IMG/VR virus record: IMGVR_UViG_3300009790_002236
Location: 1 to 27,890 of that record
Direction: 5' to 3' (one strand)
From: a virus
Length of the DNA stretch: 27,890 nt
Shown here: positions 15,301-19,957 of the stretch, piece after piece
How the letters are laid out: every line of letters begins with the position of its first letter
How positions within the stretch are numbered: position 1 is the first letter of the stretch
Position numbers and translations under genes: made by a program
The notes under the pieces: generated by a model
Seen by the model: only the letters and a program-made list of their open reading frames with translations
The model's database searches: none
Told to the model about the DNA's origin: nothing

Positions 15301-18300
15301 GAGTTGAAACTAGGTCCAATAACATATGGGAATACTGGATTACCATTTTCTGTAGCATCAATAGTTACAAAATAACAATATCTACCTTCTGGAAAATCAG
15401 GTGTTTTACAAAAACGACCATTATATTGATCCAGATCACCTAATCCGAAAGTATACTTATAATCTTCTACAAAGTTACCAGCAGGTTCTTCTGTTAATAA
15501 AGGACCAGCAGTTCTATTTGGAACAGGATTAGTGGTTATATCATAAACTAATTCTGTTTTAAGTTCGTAAGAACTATTCAATCTTACAGTTGAAGATGAT
15601 TGATCTGTTGGGTCAGTATAACCATAAGGACCATAAATCGGGTTACCATCAAATGCCCAACCTATAATTGGAGAGTGTGATTGCTGCTCTTCTTTCTCTA
15701 AGATCTCACCACCAGCACTTGTAAATAAGTTATCACCAAGGATATACCTCATTCTCTGAGGGTTAGATAAGTGAGCATACTCACCACCATATTCATTATT
15801 ATATCCAGTAAATACAGAACCTTTAGCATCATCAAAGTTAGATGTAGCCTGTAGGTTATAATTCCATTGGAATACATTAGCAGTGAATGTTGCATTCTGA
15901 CCAACAGAAGTTAGATTAATTACTGTAGTACCTTGAATATACCCAATACCTCTGTTAATAATTTCAATTCCAGTTACCCTACCAGCATTTTCACCATCAG
16001 TATCAATAGTTGCTCTAGCAATAGCACCGAAACCATCACCTTGAATGGTTATTTCTGGAGCAGTAGTATATCCAGATCCAGCAGAAATGATAGCAATAGA
16101 TATTATTCTACCATTATTAACAATCGCCTGTGCAACAGCACCTTTACCAGAACTTAGAGTTATATTAGGACTTGATGTATATGAAACACCACCATTATTA
16201 ATACCAATAGATTGAATTGGTCCACGAACACTAGCAGTACCAGTTGCACCCTGTCCACCACCACCAACAATAGTAATCTGTGGTTGTGAGGTGTATCCAG
16301 AACCTCCTGTGTTAATTAGAATACGTGAAACTTCACCTTTAGTGATAATAGCAGTTGCAGCAGCACCTGAACCGCCTCCACCAACGATTGAGACCAATGG
16401 GGATGAAGTATATCCAGAACCACCAGCAGTTACAGTAACTTCACTAAGAGAACCATTAACTACAACACTCGCTGTTGCACCAGATCCACCACCACCGTCA
16501 ATAGTAATTGCAGGAGGAGAAGCAGCATCATATCCAGAACCAGCATCAGTAATAGTAACATCAGTTACAGCACCAAATGTTTTGGCTAAAGTTGACTTAT
16601 AAGACCAGATTGATACACCATTTACCCAAGTACCGACAGGACCAGGATTAATATCATTCTTAGTTGAAATTGTAGTAGGTACTTTAGGAAATCTATTTAA
16701 TTTACGCTGGTTACCTGGAAGAAGAGCAGATCCTGGGAAAGGACCAATTTCATAGTTAGGAATACCAGTAGCAGCAACATAAACGTAATTATCATTAAAA
16801 AATGAGTTTTGAACGTTAGTAGTATATGGACTTATCGCATTACTTATTGCACTATTAACAGATTTACCTTTATTAAGGTCAACAGATACTAAAATATTAC
16901 CCTGTGGTATAACAGTAGCAGGTTGAGGAAGATTATACTGGAAAATAGTATCACTATCTCTAGATGTTACAAGGAATGTTCCGTTATAAACAATAGGGTT
17001 AGCACCATAAATTGTAACCTGATCTCCAACTAAAAGACCGTGATTATTTGAACAAGTTATAGTTGCAGACTGATCATTAATACCACCATAAGTTACAGAT
17101 TGAACTTCGATTAATTTTTTAACGTTATATAACCAAGTTGTTAATTCTGACCCAGTTCCAGTACCACCAAGCTTAGAAACTGTTAATTTATCTCCAGGTA
17201 AGTAGTAAGAACCAGTATCAGTTAGAGTGGTTTGTTGAGCATCAACAATACCAACAATATTCATTTGTACTTCTTGAAGAGTATCTTTATTAAGATAAAC
17301 CCTAAAATTGGAAGTTACTTCAGTAGCAGAATCCCAATCCTCTACTACACCATTAACTGAACGAGTACATTCAATGAACTGGTTAAGTGATTTTTCCTTA
17401 TATTGAACTAATTCTGCACCAGATCCTGAACCAATCAAAAATTCTCCATTCCTTTCAGGCCAACCAATTGTAGAGTCAACAGTTATAATTGAACTAGTTG
17501 CAGATAGTGGTTCAGCAAGTTTTGTCTTATATGGAACAGTAAATGACCCAGTAATAGTTTCTTCAGAAAGAACTAATTCAAATATCTCAATTTCAGAAGT
17601 CTTAATAGAAATAAAGTTTTCTACTAAAGCACTAGCACCTTTAACGTTAACATCAGCAATATCTTCCTCTTGTATTAAAAGAGCATCCTTAATATTAACA
17701 GATTCACCACTAACTAAAGTTGCACGAAGAATTGTATCAATAGACCAAGTAGCATCAGAAGGTTTAATAATCTGATCTTTTGGATATGATATACTTACAG
17801 TTTCTCCATATAGTAACTTAAACAGATATGCAATACTAAATGAAGTTCCTTTAGATGCATAGAAGTCTTTAATGGTCTTAATTGCTGTTCTAACATCAAT
17901 TTGAGAGTAATCTAGACTTGGAACATCTGGTAAAAACTGTTCTGTATACTTATCAAGTAATCTTTTAACAAATAAAGCATCTAAACACTTAATTGCAGTA
18001 TTTTCTGCGTGAGAAGCAACAGTAGTTTCATTAGAGAATACAGCATTACCATCTTCACTATATTCTGTAATACCACTAGCAGCTCTAGCACATCCTTCAA
18101 ATTTTGCTTTACTATACCCAGTACCATTCTGATTTACTGTAAATCCAGTAACTTCATTAAGACCAACTATTCCAGAAGCTTCTGCAGAAGGTGGTGCTTG
18201 AATGAAAATAGTTGGAGGTTCAGTTGCACTATATCCACTACCAAAATTGGTTATATTGATATCAATGATTTGTCCATTGAAAATAGAAGCAACTGCAGTA

Positions 18301-19952
18301 GCACCATTACCACCAGCATAGTTACCAAGTTGATCTACTCTTTCATCAACAATATAAACAGATGGAACGTCTTGATATCCACCACCACCATCTAAAAGTT
18401 CAATATTCGTTACTCTTCCATCACCATCAACCTTTGTTTGTAAAATCTGAGCACCAACTGGATCTACAACGGCAATTCTAGGAACACCGACATATCCCTG
18501 ACCAGCATTTAGTACATTAACACTTGTAATTCTACCATCAGTTAAAACTGCTTGTAATGATGCTTTAATACCATTTTCCTCAGTTGGAGGGTCAACATAT
18601 ATTGTTGGAACAGTTGTATATCCAATACCACCAGAAGATACAGCAACAGAACTAATAGTTCCACTAGACATCACTGGAGTGGCAAGTTTACCGCCTCCAG
18701 GTTGCCTGAAAGTAAGTCTAGGTGTAAATGTATATCCACTACCAGAATTGATGATTTCTAGTCCACTAACAGCACCATTAGTAACAGTTGCTTTAATGAC
18801 TGCTGATGTAGAACCTGGTTTCGTAGGTGCTTGAACATCAACTAAAGGTGGGTTTGTATCACTATATCCATATCCACCATCTAGAAGGGAGACACTCTTA
18901 ATACCATTGACCAATGCAGTAGCAGATGCACCAGTACCTTCTGGAGCATTAATGGATACCTTTGGAGGATACTCAAACCTATAATTAGATCCAAAATCAC
19001 TAGTAGTAACTCCAGTTAGAGTTCCAGCATCATCAATTCTAGCATAACCTACAGCACCTGTACCGAAAGATGGAATTGGTGCTTCAATAGAGAATAATGA
19101 TAGGAATCTACCGTTTAAAGGTGTCTCTTTGAATATAAACTGATCACCATCAATATAAAAATCTACTTTTGGAATTAATAACTGTTTATCGTAAATGGCA
19201 AGAACATACTCATCGATAATTGGCTCATACCTAACACCATCACGTGTCATAGTAAATTGACGTTTACCCTCACCAAAACTATTAGATAAGTTATCAATAG
19301 GTTGTATAACACTCTCAACAAAACCACTCAAGTATGTAATATAAGTACCTGATGTATCATCAGCATCCAATTTCTGTCTAGGTGCTTCAGTGTATACAAT
19401 ATCAGTACCATCTATTTCATAATCAATACCTGGAATCTGTAAAACACCATAATTTTGCACTATTAAATGCTGTGCAGAAGGTGGTGCAATTGGATTATTC
19501 TGTGAAATTAATGAAAATCTTCTCTGAGTACCATCAAACAAACTTAAAGGACTTGCAAGACCTGTCCACTTTAATTTTACTTGCTCATAGGAAATACCTG
19601 GAGTAAGAGATATATTTGGGGAAGCAGTTGTTTTTTCATAATAAATTACCTCATCACCAATCAAAATAGATCCATTTTTCTCCAAAAATGAATCAACACT
19701 CTCTACAACAATCGTATCATCAGTTATTTTAACAGTCTCTACAACTTTAGTCGCACCATCAAGAATTCCTATATCCAGTTTATCAATGTCAAGATATTGG
19801 AGGAAATTATTTAATAAATTTTGCCCTAATCCAGTTTTCTCCTGAGATCTATAATAATATTCAATGAATTTATTAAAGAGAGGATACTCTTGCTCGACAA
19901 AAGCTGGAGTCTGAGTAGAGACTTGTTGAGATACTTTATTGATATTTGCCAT
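1..19952 (-). CDS. Giant modular tail/baseplate-associated adhesin (partial, at least 6,650 aa)
   Basis: One uninterrupted frame runs from an ATG at 19952 to the left edge, so the C-terminus is missing. The frame was checked at widely spaced landmarks (15659, 13130, 8039, 6908, 962) and all share one phase. The N-terminus reads MANINKVSQQ. Approximate residue map: 1-240 mixed helical head with EQEYPLFNKFIEYYYRSQEK; 306-590 first GSGY repeats; 666-725 helical segment with IKDFYASKGT and LFKLLYG; 1125-1340 second GSGY cluster; 1395-1551 YHYH domain; 1826-2203 propeller-like region; 2208-2421 LamG-like fold 1; 3005-3243 third GSGY cluster; about 3456-3480 segment with YYYQDFSYAVKS; 4041-4251 LamG-like fold 2; 4306-6373 YPR repeat array, interrupted by a helical module at 4385-4498; 6525-6650 second helical module. 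It lies 5 nt behind gp6, so it is probably coexpressed with the baseplate. No clear Shine-Dalgarno is seen, which suggests coupling to gp6 translation. A virion adhesin or fibre is inferred from the lectin-type domains and position; no enzyme active site was recognised. Confidence 0.93.
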   Translation of the reverse strand, partial: MANINKVSQQVSTQTPAFVEQEYPLFNKFIEYYYRSQEKTGLGQNLLNNFLQYLDIDKLDIGILDGATKVVETVKITDDTIVVESVDSFLEKNGSILIGDEVIYYEKTTASPNISLTPGISYEQVKLKWTGLASPLSLFDGTQRRFSLISQNNPIAPPSAQHLIVQNYGVLQIPGIDYEIDGTDIVYTEAPRQKLDADDTSGTYITYLSGFVESVIQPIDNLSNSFGEGKRQFTMTRDGVRYEPIIDEYVLAIYDKQLLIPKVDFYIDGDQFIFKETPLNGRFLSLFSIEAPIPSFGTGAVGYARIDDAGTLTGVTTSDFGSNYRFEYPPKVSINAPEGTGASATALVNGIKSVSLLDGGYGYSDTNPPLVDVQAPTKPGSTSAVIKATVTNGAVSGLEIINSGSGYTFTPRLTFRQPGGGKLATPVMSSGTISSVAVSSGGIGYTTVPTIYVDPPTEENGIKASLQAVLTDGRITSVNVLNAGQGYVGVPRIAVVDPVGAQILQTKVDGDGRVTNIELLDGGGGYQDVPSVYIVDERVDQLGNYAGGNGATAVASIFNGQIIDINITNFGSGYSATEPPTIFIQAPPSAEASGIVGLNEVTGFTVNQNGTGYSKAKFEGCARAASGITEYSEDGNAVFSNETTVASHAENTAIKCLDALFVKRLLDKYTEQFLPDVPSLDYSQIDVRTAIKTIKDFYASKGTSFSIAYLFKLLYGETVSISYPKDQIIKPSDATWSIDTILRATLVSGESVNIKDALLIQEEDIADVNVKGASALVENFISIKTSEIEIFELVLSEETITGSFTVPYKTKLAEPLSATSSIITVDSTIGWPERNGEFLIGSGSGAELVQYKEKSLNQFIECTRSVNGVVEDWDSATEVTSNFRVYLNKDTLQEVQMNIVGIVDAQQTTLTDTGSYYLPGDKLTVSKLGGTGTGSELTTWLYNVKKLIEVQSVTYGGINDQSATITCSNNHGLLVGDQVTIYGANPIVYNGTFLVTSRDSDTIFQYNLPQPATVIPQGNILVSVDLNKGKSVNSAISNAISPYTTNVQNSFFNDNYVYVAATGIPNYEIGPFPGSALLPGNQRKLNRFPKVPTTISTKNDINPGPVGTWVNGVSIWSYKSTLAKTFGAVTDVTITDAGSGYDAASPPAITIDGGGGSGATASVVVNGSLSEVTVTAGGSGYTSSPLVSIVGGGGSGAAATAIITKGEVSRILINTGGSGYTSQPQITIVGGGGQGATGTASVRGPIQSIGINNGGVSYTSSPNITLSSGKGAVAQAIVNNGRIISIAIISAGSGYTTAPEITIQGDGFGAIARATIDTDGENAGRVTGIEIINRGIGYIQGTTVINLTSVGQNATFTANVFQWNYNLQATSNFDDAKGSVFTGYNNEYGGEYAHLSNPQRMRYILGDNLFTSAGGEILEKEEQQSHSPIIGWAFDGNPIYGPYGYTDPTDQSSSTVRLNSSYELKTELVYDITTNPVPNRTAGPLLTEEPAGNFVEDYKYTFGLGDLDQYNGRFCKTPDFPEGRYCYFVTIDATENGNPVFPYVIGPSFNSVVDAWNLSADAVQQNIPTGVVRYRDPYENVDIDVDRVPNASTAALTTEAGETLLFEVEDENRDGIITQDEIDDPDQMFEEAPLQLFDYFPKVKFDSKVDIEVETTTKFEDASVTGFTIENSGKNYQVNDRLVFNNDDTDGTGVSARISKIKGENVASYGFENISGNNYGVLQTGSPHNLVPNDIVFIDYTPIMQNTNKTFIVRQYKGIEEIIIDQPGSGYSDEIPPEIIIDGDGSGGKLEAVVSNVGAINTVNVINSGSGYTTNPRVILSHPQVFKKADYYISKLENQNYVQINDIQINDSKEVFLCGKTKDAVGNTVALLAKLSATGVKEWEKTLESTDGQYYTEFNKLDVNGNEVWVVGVNKPNGNLLDAYNPDIILCKYNQADNGLSATLQFQKAYAGISGSTRGDYVTSLKKLSDTRYVIAGYTNTNSSNPWDAFIASIDTLGNFAIKRKLVSTNKSEKITDMVIIGTTVYFTMETASTPTSDDINVSFGKATIGVNAINVDWIKEFNTVLYSFIDTSLVVDEFNEFYVAATLRLKSDDVTRDSFWVGKLNESGTLLWNYRYVAPGRDINLVNDTSIDIFGDLNIAFTRHNNVTFEKTVDTVKIGYNGIVKNHTTNKFDKNNIEGITAHTINADNSGDVHVYGQTQWNRNEFVFDFAANEQTDLTGHYTMTSVGGSNAITFADNMAKIYGYDPSGSSASWTNSYIKVAGSELGTVLANDWTLEFFVYKSASASQTLSQNVQTLMGIGGARDATGGLWLGYDNSSGELQMVITNSTTQLINGSGQSSSQNNMYADNSWQTVAVRKEGNVFKAFINNIEVISGTLSNTSFGSKDLYFGNQVGFGATAVDFNQNYQGQFWIDNIRLRNRAVTPTVPSDITTLPPVASYAFDYAWTDTAWWTNNITRYDYIDYVGWGLKVDKNADASRLGDKGLQTNTQFGFVRTAVTPVTGSVLTIGEGDFALGDMGLQTLDFDDADAPMTQDTESLTYTNDLWSSRTATVPSPGSQKLKISANIKDRYYFKVTNTTKIDNIQELTINQSFLFTVGTKLRLNNINTGAFVNSGYIIRVDNINNKVYCAVNINTWTDDLNTGTLVTEQFNEQDTFGIVGPVPNDVNEMKGYTFAQVDNTTPGTFDIALADYDATADIGGTNNLNQYARFKPFADDDYSIRIDEVAGGSAYIVGSVINLNSGDISFNADYTTTQITNLTGVLKITLISNLKKILQVTAVNNSDEVYVITGTSHYLNQGEMIYVDGNPDQTYGGSVYDEYDGAFPVESVVSPLEFTYKLPQAALTSPSSNAGVVNIFVKSPVLKMYYGHQYIFDLSHSSLVGGNLSFAKDNLYKLEYSFNSIERTGTPGITGGGTVIPSVKLKIDTEIVTNISYYFDPGRTGDDSPIIPGSYLDVTDSPYTGTFTISSIAGATITRGADTFKFPLLNEPEGNADILQASYTTSSEKAVGSIGDIRIINPGGFYTKLPIVTDIASTRKIERVQIVEPGTEYAVGTYNGVPIAGDGEGGFVQITVADGEDAEGITIPGQIQNCVVTSPGKGYTTATIDVEGVEGILGSGLAGSGAELTVVIPPFGTEASIFTKGDKVGKIKKLKNNNFGYDYPHDYTLRPEITFPLNAQLTSTSILESITVTNPGSGYSLAPTVIIQGGGGSGATAEATIKNGRLDNIEVKDPGAGYSSTPQVSLRSAFNYVVNLDLGLLQFAYPHGIPNGAEVSVQVTDTGDGADFPLAAGATGRLNPSTTYYAIAGTLNSLEPDQLKIAITPQNAELGDALSFVNAGEGRQSILTESFGGAATANVVTSTFLEGEMVYQGDTLDVATATGYVSTNSGWQIGPRILKIVDYTGDFSEGQQLTGVISKSSGTISDLKFARGVLDIGSITKTTGQFIDDVGKPSEIIQKIQDSYYYQDFSYAVKSAVSISEWKEILIRNVHPASFKVFGELNLNEYGQIPNKETFFQLTKSVELAQEAIVPNIQSFALVEPIYTEFNNTEVLFRQKRLTSSENILTSVVQRVDNIDHLFDGERTSFPLTVDGGTVVANANQLMIVLNGVVQNPGTAFNILQDSIVFTEPPKPPASVKYANISISTIQTRELTFTNVSGIYPTLGNTIVGTASGARFTVVKVVGNFITGYITEGTFIAQELCTVSATGFSGNLASEVDVSNIGLFTFGETVTNLAGDTAKVESINLETGSETPVCKLRYAIGASTTSFEVIPLEGGEIPLPAGTIDLNENDSFRFGSEIFEIQSITDNVNSTTLTVIRGQVGTTPVSQTEDTPMYSTDIKVTNDLTLSKTAGTYQSTPGLFNIQLNDVIIGAGSGVVATVTATSAYQDPVTQEFIGQVDISPGSSFFGLLFNRITSTSYPNIVLDDISKSQVSIVDFNDYVTNFDSSFPANEQINNYVIPFDNKVGDFQLEEMVRNWKVEYGNNVGDFISGEEGRVRKLAFYDKEGTGFFGSGQVVRSRDTKAEVIGYNQARNIVFLGKIGRSKSNGQDYFNFTFEGGAQLDTDQKKFGKTSLYLAAANDYIYELTNSEIAFGTGNFTVEFFCRPVAAAITGTVDMIDTRAASATEVALRLYMSSGQVRLNVNGSDLVTTGGTTLAADTWYHIAYVREGTTGKIYINGVEAGTGTDNTTYAAKPMFIGIAGDGSTGYSGHFDEIRVSDVARYTSAFATPSGIFQGDINTKLLLHLDGEDGQVWTDDWSGSESFTKGEYFNNDSIISSVRYVGVHTYVGGTAGSALTFNDGTTKDVTDASYDPETGDLILLIGSHSYTTSNTVTIGANKLKFTCSKDLHATEHTYPRTTDPAYNTAIAITAATGTTITVNVGRAVSKGFVGNSNRYKNAATLIEQNLEFIAQEAVYLLEQKFPDFTVINGSINCQDDVKDICRSIATDLRNGANNKIWDAASYYVNRTDVNNVQLLNVEKEVIETVWTYGKLEQMLDFIVTNDEWKVQGHHGLKQTFDTSITEDGGGNTTKLTPTNATYNAKTGDLVITKSSHGLFGPTSISINGGTYDPATGIFEATTSSAHGLLQNDQVLLEDESLTFTCTMDQNRSEHKYPRASDEASQGWLNVDVVNSTTFRVNVGKTPDVIHNPTAATYSGSTGLLKMTIGEHRLKAGTNIKVAKGSLPFKCTMDGLQSTKYYPRDVDYIYNDSIPILYEGTTHDCAFASYDPTSGVMTVTVYNHGFSYGDKVRIVDNSITFECELDNKKTQHSYPRSTDPTSGRLHKITNLTTHTFDVNVEKSPDTSGHTFKSASPNGIVHKDNTITIDVGKTHNKTFDVTTASYEPLNGNLVIGTKAPGSPGFNGHVNVMVGDSIRLRDGAFVFTCAMDGHNSQHQYPRLTDPARGTAIDVISISEIDRTATDATYNPVTGMMTVTIGALLNPPSTRTVTFAEYDPATGMLKITSPGHQVYNGNLCRLVDGAFVFRCGLDDETTDHFYPRATDPAYAKWIEAQNVTTNDFELFVGYSQDLSSHTCVGLTTSSAVKVAGELVRFEEGAITFRCGKDSYATTHAYPRKTDPVYRNGWSVVEASTNTTFDVYVGKTTFGGYTHQFVSAVNGAIKQHNNAFTVNVGTSKFSTFQPSGADYDPATGIMDLTLGNHWLKDSTRHTATTASYVAATGVMTVTIPNHGFMVGDKIKIADDALTFTCALDQNSTNHTYPRSTDPKSGKWMSIGTVTDDTFAVQVGSSPQLDFDVTNATYDSGTGDLVLTIGSHSLSIGTSIRLKDNSLVFVCDYGADGFSTQKSYPRSYGANTNNNNNADYAYNTACTITAADATTITINVNESPNTAISHNGQHNFVLTAASTGAVITGGDYAHTFVSCVDNAITRAGDSIFIEQDSLTFRCDLDGQTTDKTYPRAAGSNAPGGADYAYNTATFIQDVKVTQFTPDLAAYNPITGVLTLTKPGHNYTAPTTKQAESGTAFNVTTGVLEITCANHGFQNGDMVKLEDNSLTFTCALDGNSTSHSYPRPTDPLSGKFFPIFNVTQNTFGILAGNLFGEQKISDQSTHIWTAGAANGIVKANDKIMIEEGGLTFTCAKDNDQTNHSYPRRSDPSFYEWLPLFNVQTDTFDVFIGRSSDTSAHTFVSAVPLAFSRPTGVVTVDVGISSNTSTHVFQSAAANAIKCGGQYTHIWNTGTPDGSSLEAFTIGGDYTHEFQSGGEQFTVTNAAFTPASGSMTLTIPNHGFEDGDLVWIADGSLTFRCDQDSQQSDHAYPRSTDPVSGKYIPVSSVTKDTFIVNVGVSSNTTTHAFQSATANGLTRAVIRTGGNYTHTLTGADPACFHKKGKAIAIDANSITFTCEMDDGTTNHTYPRTTDPSYKQVLPITKFNTDTFTVNVGTTDFGSNRNYKALNVETATYNTVSGNLEMTIPNSGLVAGDLVTIDDNSIKFTCAMDNNQSVKSYPRPGHDVRAAGKELEVTNVSGVIVTVNVGTPGTNQTFTPTGATYDAETGNLTMAIGQHGMRKGSSIVIADNSLQFTCDMDGNSATKTYPRASDPYGGGKSIEVTDVFYNSGTASGATFTPSTGVMEITLTSHGLSNGDYIQIVDESLTFRCFLDGYTTDHKYPRPTDPSSGRWMEISNKTNDTFEVNVGISSDTSTHFFMSAETNGIRAQNGTIEVNVGKSPIKGYNPSTVAGSATAFEPTTGELIIDIGAHDLDVGDSVKVAKQAFGFICAQDGGNTVHYYPRTSDWGYNKAHAITAKTSTTITINVSNGAISNTSEHILYSVYQKYTPVGAVYNAYTGIMRITTNIIHNMDAGEYVKFDDNSLSFVCSKDNFATLHTYPRPQDPASGKWLKVLPTNLTGYTFEVQVLDVIPSTNIASHTFVSGNPAATNSISRSVITTGGDYGHTYTGNASSNNITYSPASQHTFDSAVPGAVKQVLQQHRFVSADSRSITVMDYNHRDCADVTTTIENLIDIVTDTLEDANSASPIDHLGSISKLSPPTEFLGGRVYSYYEELFPVNNHNASDDIIYTNRIGAASKYRYEDAAELVEMNAGPIVDKASYDMLQKYPDLALDMPRNQDGTGAGTLRCKTDLSQILTEFIKDMRAGGNFHTVNVAKRYLGANDILLHIRLQVFQSAYAHERLAYYMKQAITGDLDSTN
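835..7050 (-). repeat. 19-copy YPR protein repeat array (end of giant gene)
   Basis: The core unit reads roughly 'Y-x-P-x-T-G-x-(M/L)...HG(F/L)..GD.(V/I).(I/L).D.SLTF.C..D......H.YPR.(T/S)DP......(I/V)....(T/D)TF.VNVG'. The conserved YPR falls near nt 6908, 6134, 5879, 5664, 5291, 4988, 4766, 4325, 4065, 3739, 3407, 3163, 2669, 2378, 2105, 1840, 1620, 1259 and 962 (within a few nt). Spacing runs from about 216 to 494 nt; the long unit near 6500 is stretched by helical module A. A second element, with consensus H.F.SA...AI, fills many of the longer units. The copies are diverged enough to be old, yet near-identical 20-nt stretches persist. Confidence 0.88.
6460..6800 (-). other. Alpha-helical module A (insert in repeat array)
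   Basis: About residues 4385-4498. Starts with RYKNAATLIEQNLEFIAQEA, followed by YLLEQKFPDF, a Cys-Asp pair (NCQDDVKDI) and DLRNGANN. It is rich in Leu/Ile/Glu/Lys and predicted helical, unlike the beta repeats around it. It separates the first YPR unit from the remaining eighteen. It aligns with module B near the left edge. Confidence 0.7.
7200..7830 (-). other. LamG / concanavalin A-like domain 2 in giant protein
   Basis: About residues 4041-4251. A textbook LamG-like order is visible: FGKTSLYLAAANDYI, FGTGNFTVEFFCRP, VDMIDTRAA, LRLYMSSGQVRLNVNG, WYHIAYVREGTTGKIYINGV, KPMFIGIAGDG, GHFDEIRVSDVARYT and LLLHLDGEDG. It is better conserved than domain 1 and lies just before the YPR array. Confidence 0.88.
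10220..10945 (-). repeat. GSGY beta repeats, cluster 3 (in giant protein)
   Basis: About five copies: IINPGGFYTKLP, IVEPGTEYAVG, TSPGKGYTTATI, TNPGSGYSLAPTV and KDPGAGYSSTPQV. Some are separated by longer inserts than in clusters 1 and 2. The same turn chemistry makes a shared origin likely. Confidence 0.75.
12690..13330 (-). other. LamG / concanavalin A-like domain 1 in giant protein
   Basis: About residues 2208-2421. Features of the Laminin_G_3 or LamG-like jelly roll appear in order: WTLEFFVYKS, LMGIGGARD, WLGYDNSSGELQM, WQTVAVRKEGNVFKAFINN, LYFGNQ and FWIDNIRLRNRAVTP. Folds of this type usually bind glycans or proteins, fitting a cell-surface recognition role. Confidence 0.8.
13345..14475 (-). 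other. Propeller-like repeat region in giant protein
   Basis: About residues 1826-2203. Short blades alternate strand-rich text with phrases such as VFLCGKTKDAVGN, LLAKLSATGVKEWEKTL, YVIAGYTNTNSS, AFIASIDTLGN, FWVGKLNESGTLLWNYRY and VHVYGQTQW. The 'G.T....D.....K....G...W' rhythm resembles SBBP- or PQQ-type beta-propeller blades. I count roughly 5-6 blades. It may be a binding or spacer domain. Confidence 0.55.
15300..15770 (-). other. YHYH-type domain in giant protein
   Basis: About residues 1395-1551. The segment SHSPIIGWAFDGNPIYGPYG followed by Y is the signature of the YHYH domain family, whose hallmark is an 'AFDGxPIYGPxGY' stretch. Downstream, GRFCKTPDFPEGRYCYFVTI and NPVFPYVIG fit the end of the same domain. 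The family occurs in bacterial secreted proteins and, to my recollection, in marine phage structural proteins; its biochemical role is unknown. Confidence 0.8.
15920..16580 (-). repeat. GSGY beta repeats, cluster 2 (in giant protein)
   Basis: About six copies, the most regular in the protein: DAGSGYDAASPP, AGGSGYTSSPLV, TGGSGYTSQPQI, NGGVSYTSSPNI and SAGSGYTTAPEI. They are joined by Gly-rich linkers such as GGGGSGATA. Two further copies lie at about 14700-14500 (PGSGYSDEIPP and NSGSGYTTNPRV). The period is close to 40 aa. Confidence 0.85.
17780..17955 (-). other. Helical baseplate-type segment in giant protein
   Basis: About residues 666-725. Contains LPDVPSLDY, then IKTIKDFYASKGT, then IAYLFKLLYGE. 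This aromatic, helix-forming stretch differs from the surrounding beta repeats. I recall similar wording in large tail proteins of other myoviruses, but could not search. It may be a structural core near the attachment end of the protein. Confidence 0.5.
18185..19035 (-). repeat. GSGY beta repeats, cluster 1 (in giant protein)
   Basis: About eight degenerate protein repeats of roughly 35-45 aa. Each has a short beta strand, then a Gly turn of the type GSGY, then a proline and another strand. Examples are LLDGGYGYSDTNPP, IINSGSGYTFTP, SSGGIGYTTVP and NAGQGYVGVPRI. Most are followed by a Gly/Ala-rich stretch and a V/T-N-G turn. The pattern suggests a stacked beta structure acting as a rigid spacer. 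Confidence 0.8.
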
Positions 19953-19957
19953 CTAAT

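Noticed and set aside
1-19952. Hidden frameshift or gene fusion by error in the giant frame
   Set aside because: Recognisable domains at several distant points keep the same phase, and no stop was met in translation. An error would need exact compensation.
19953-19957. Separate promoter for the giant gene
   Set aside because: Only 5 nt separate it from gp6 and no late-type element lies in the end of gp6; coexpression is simpler.
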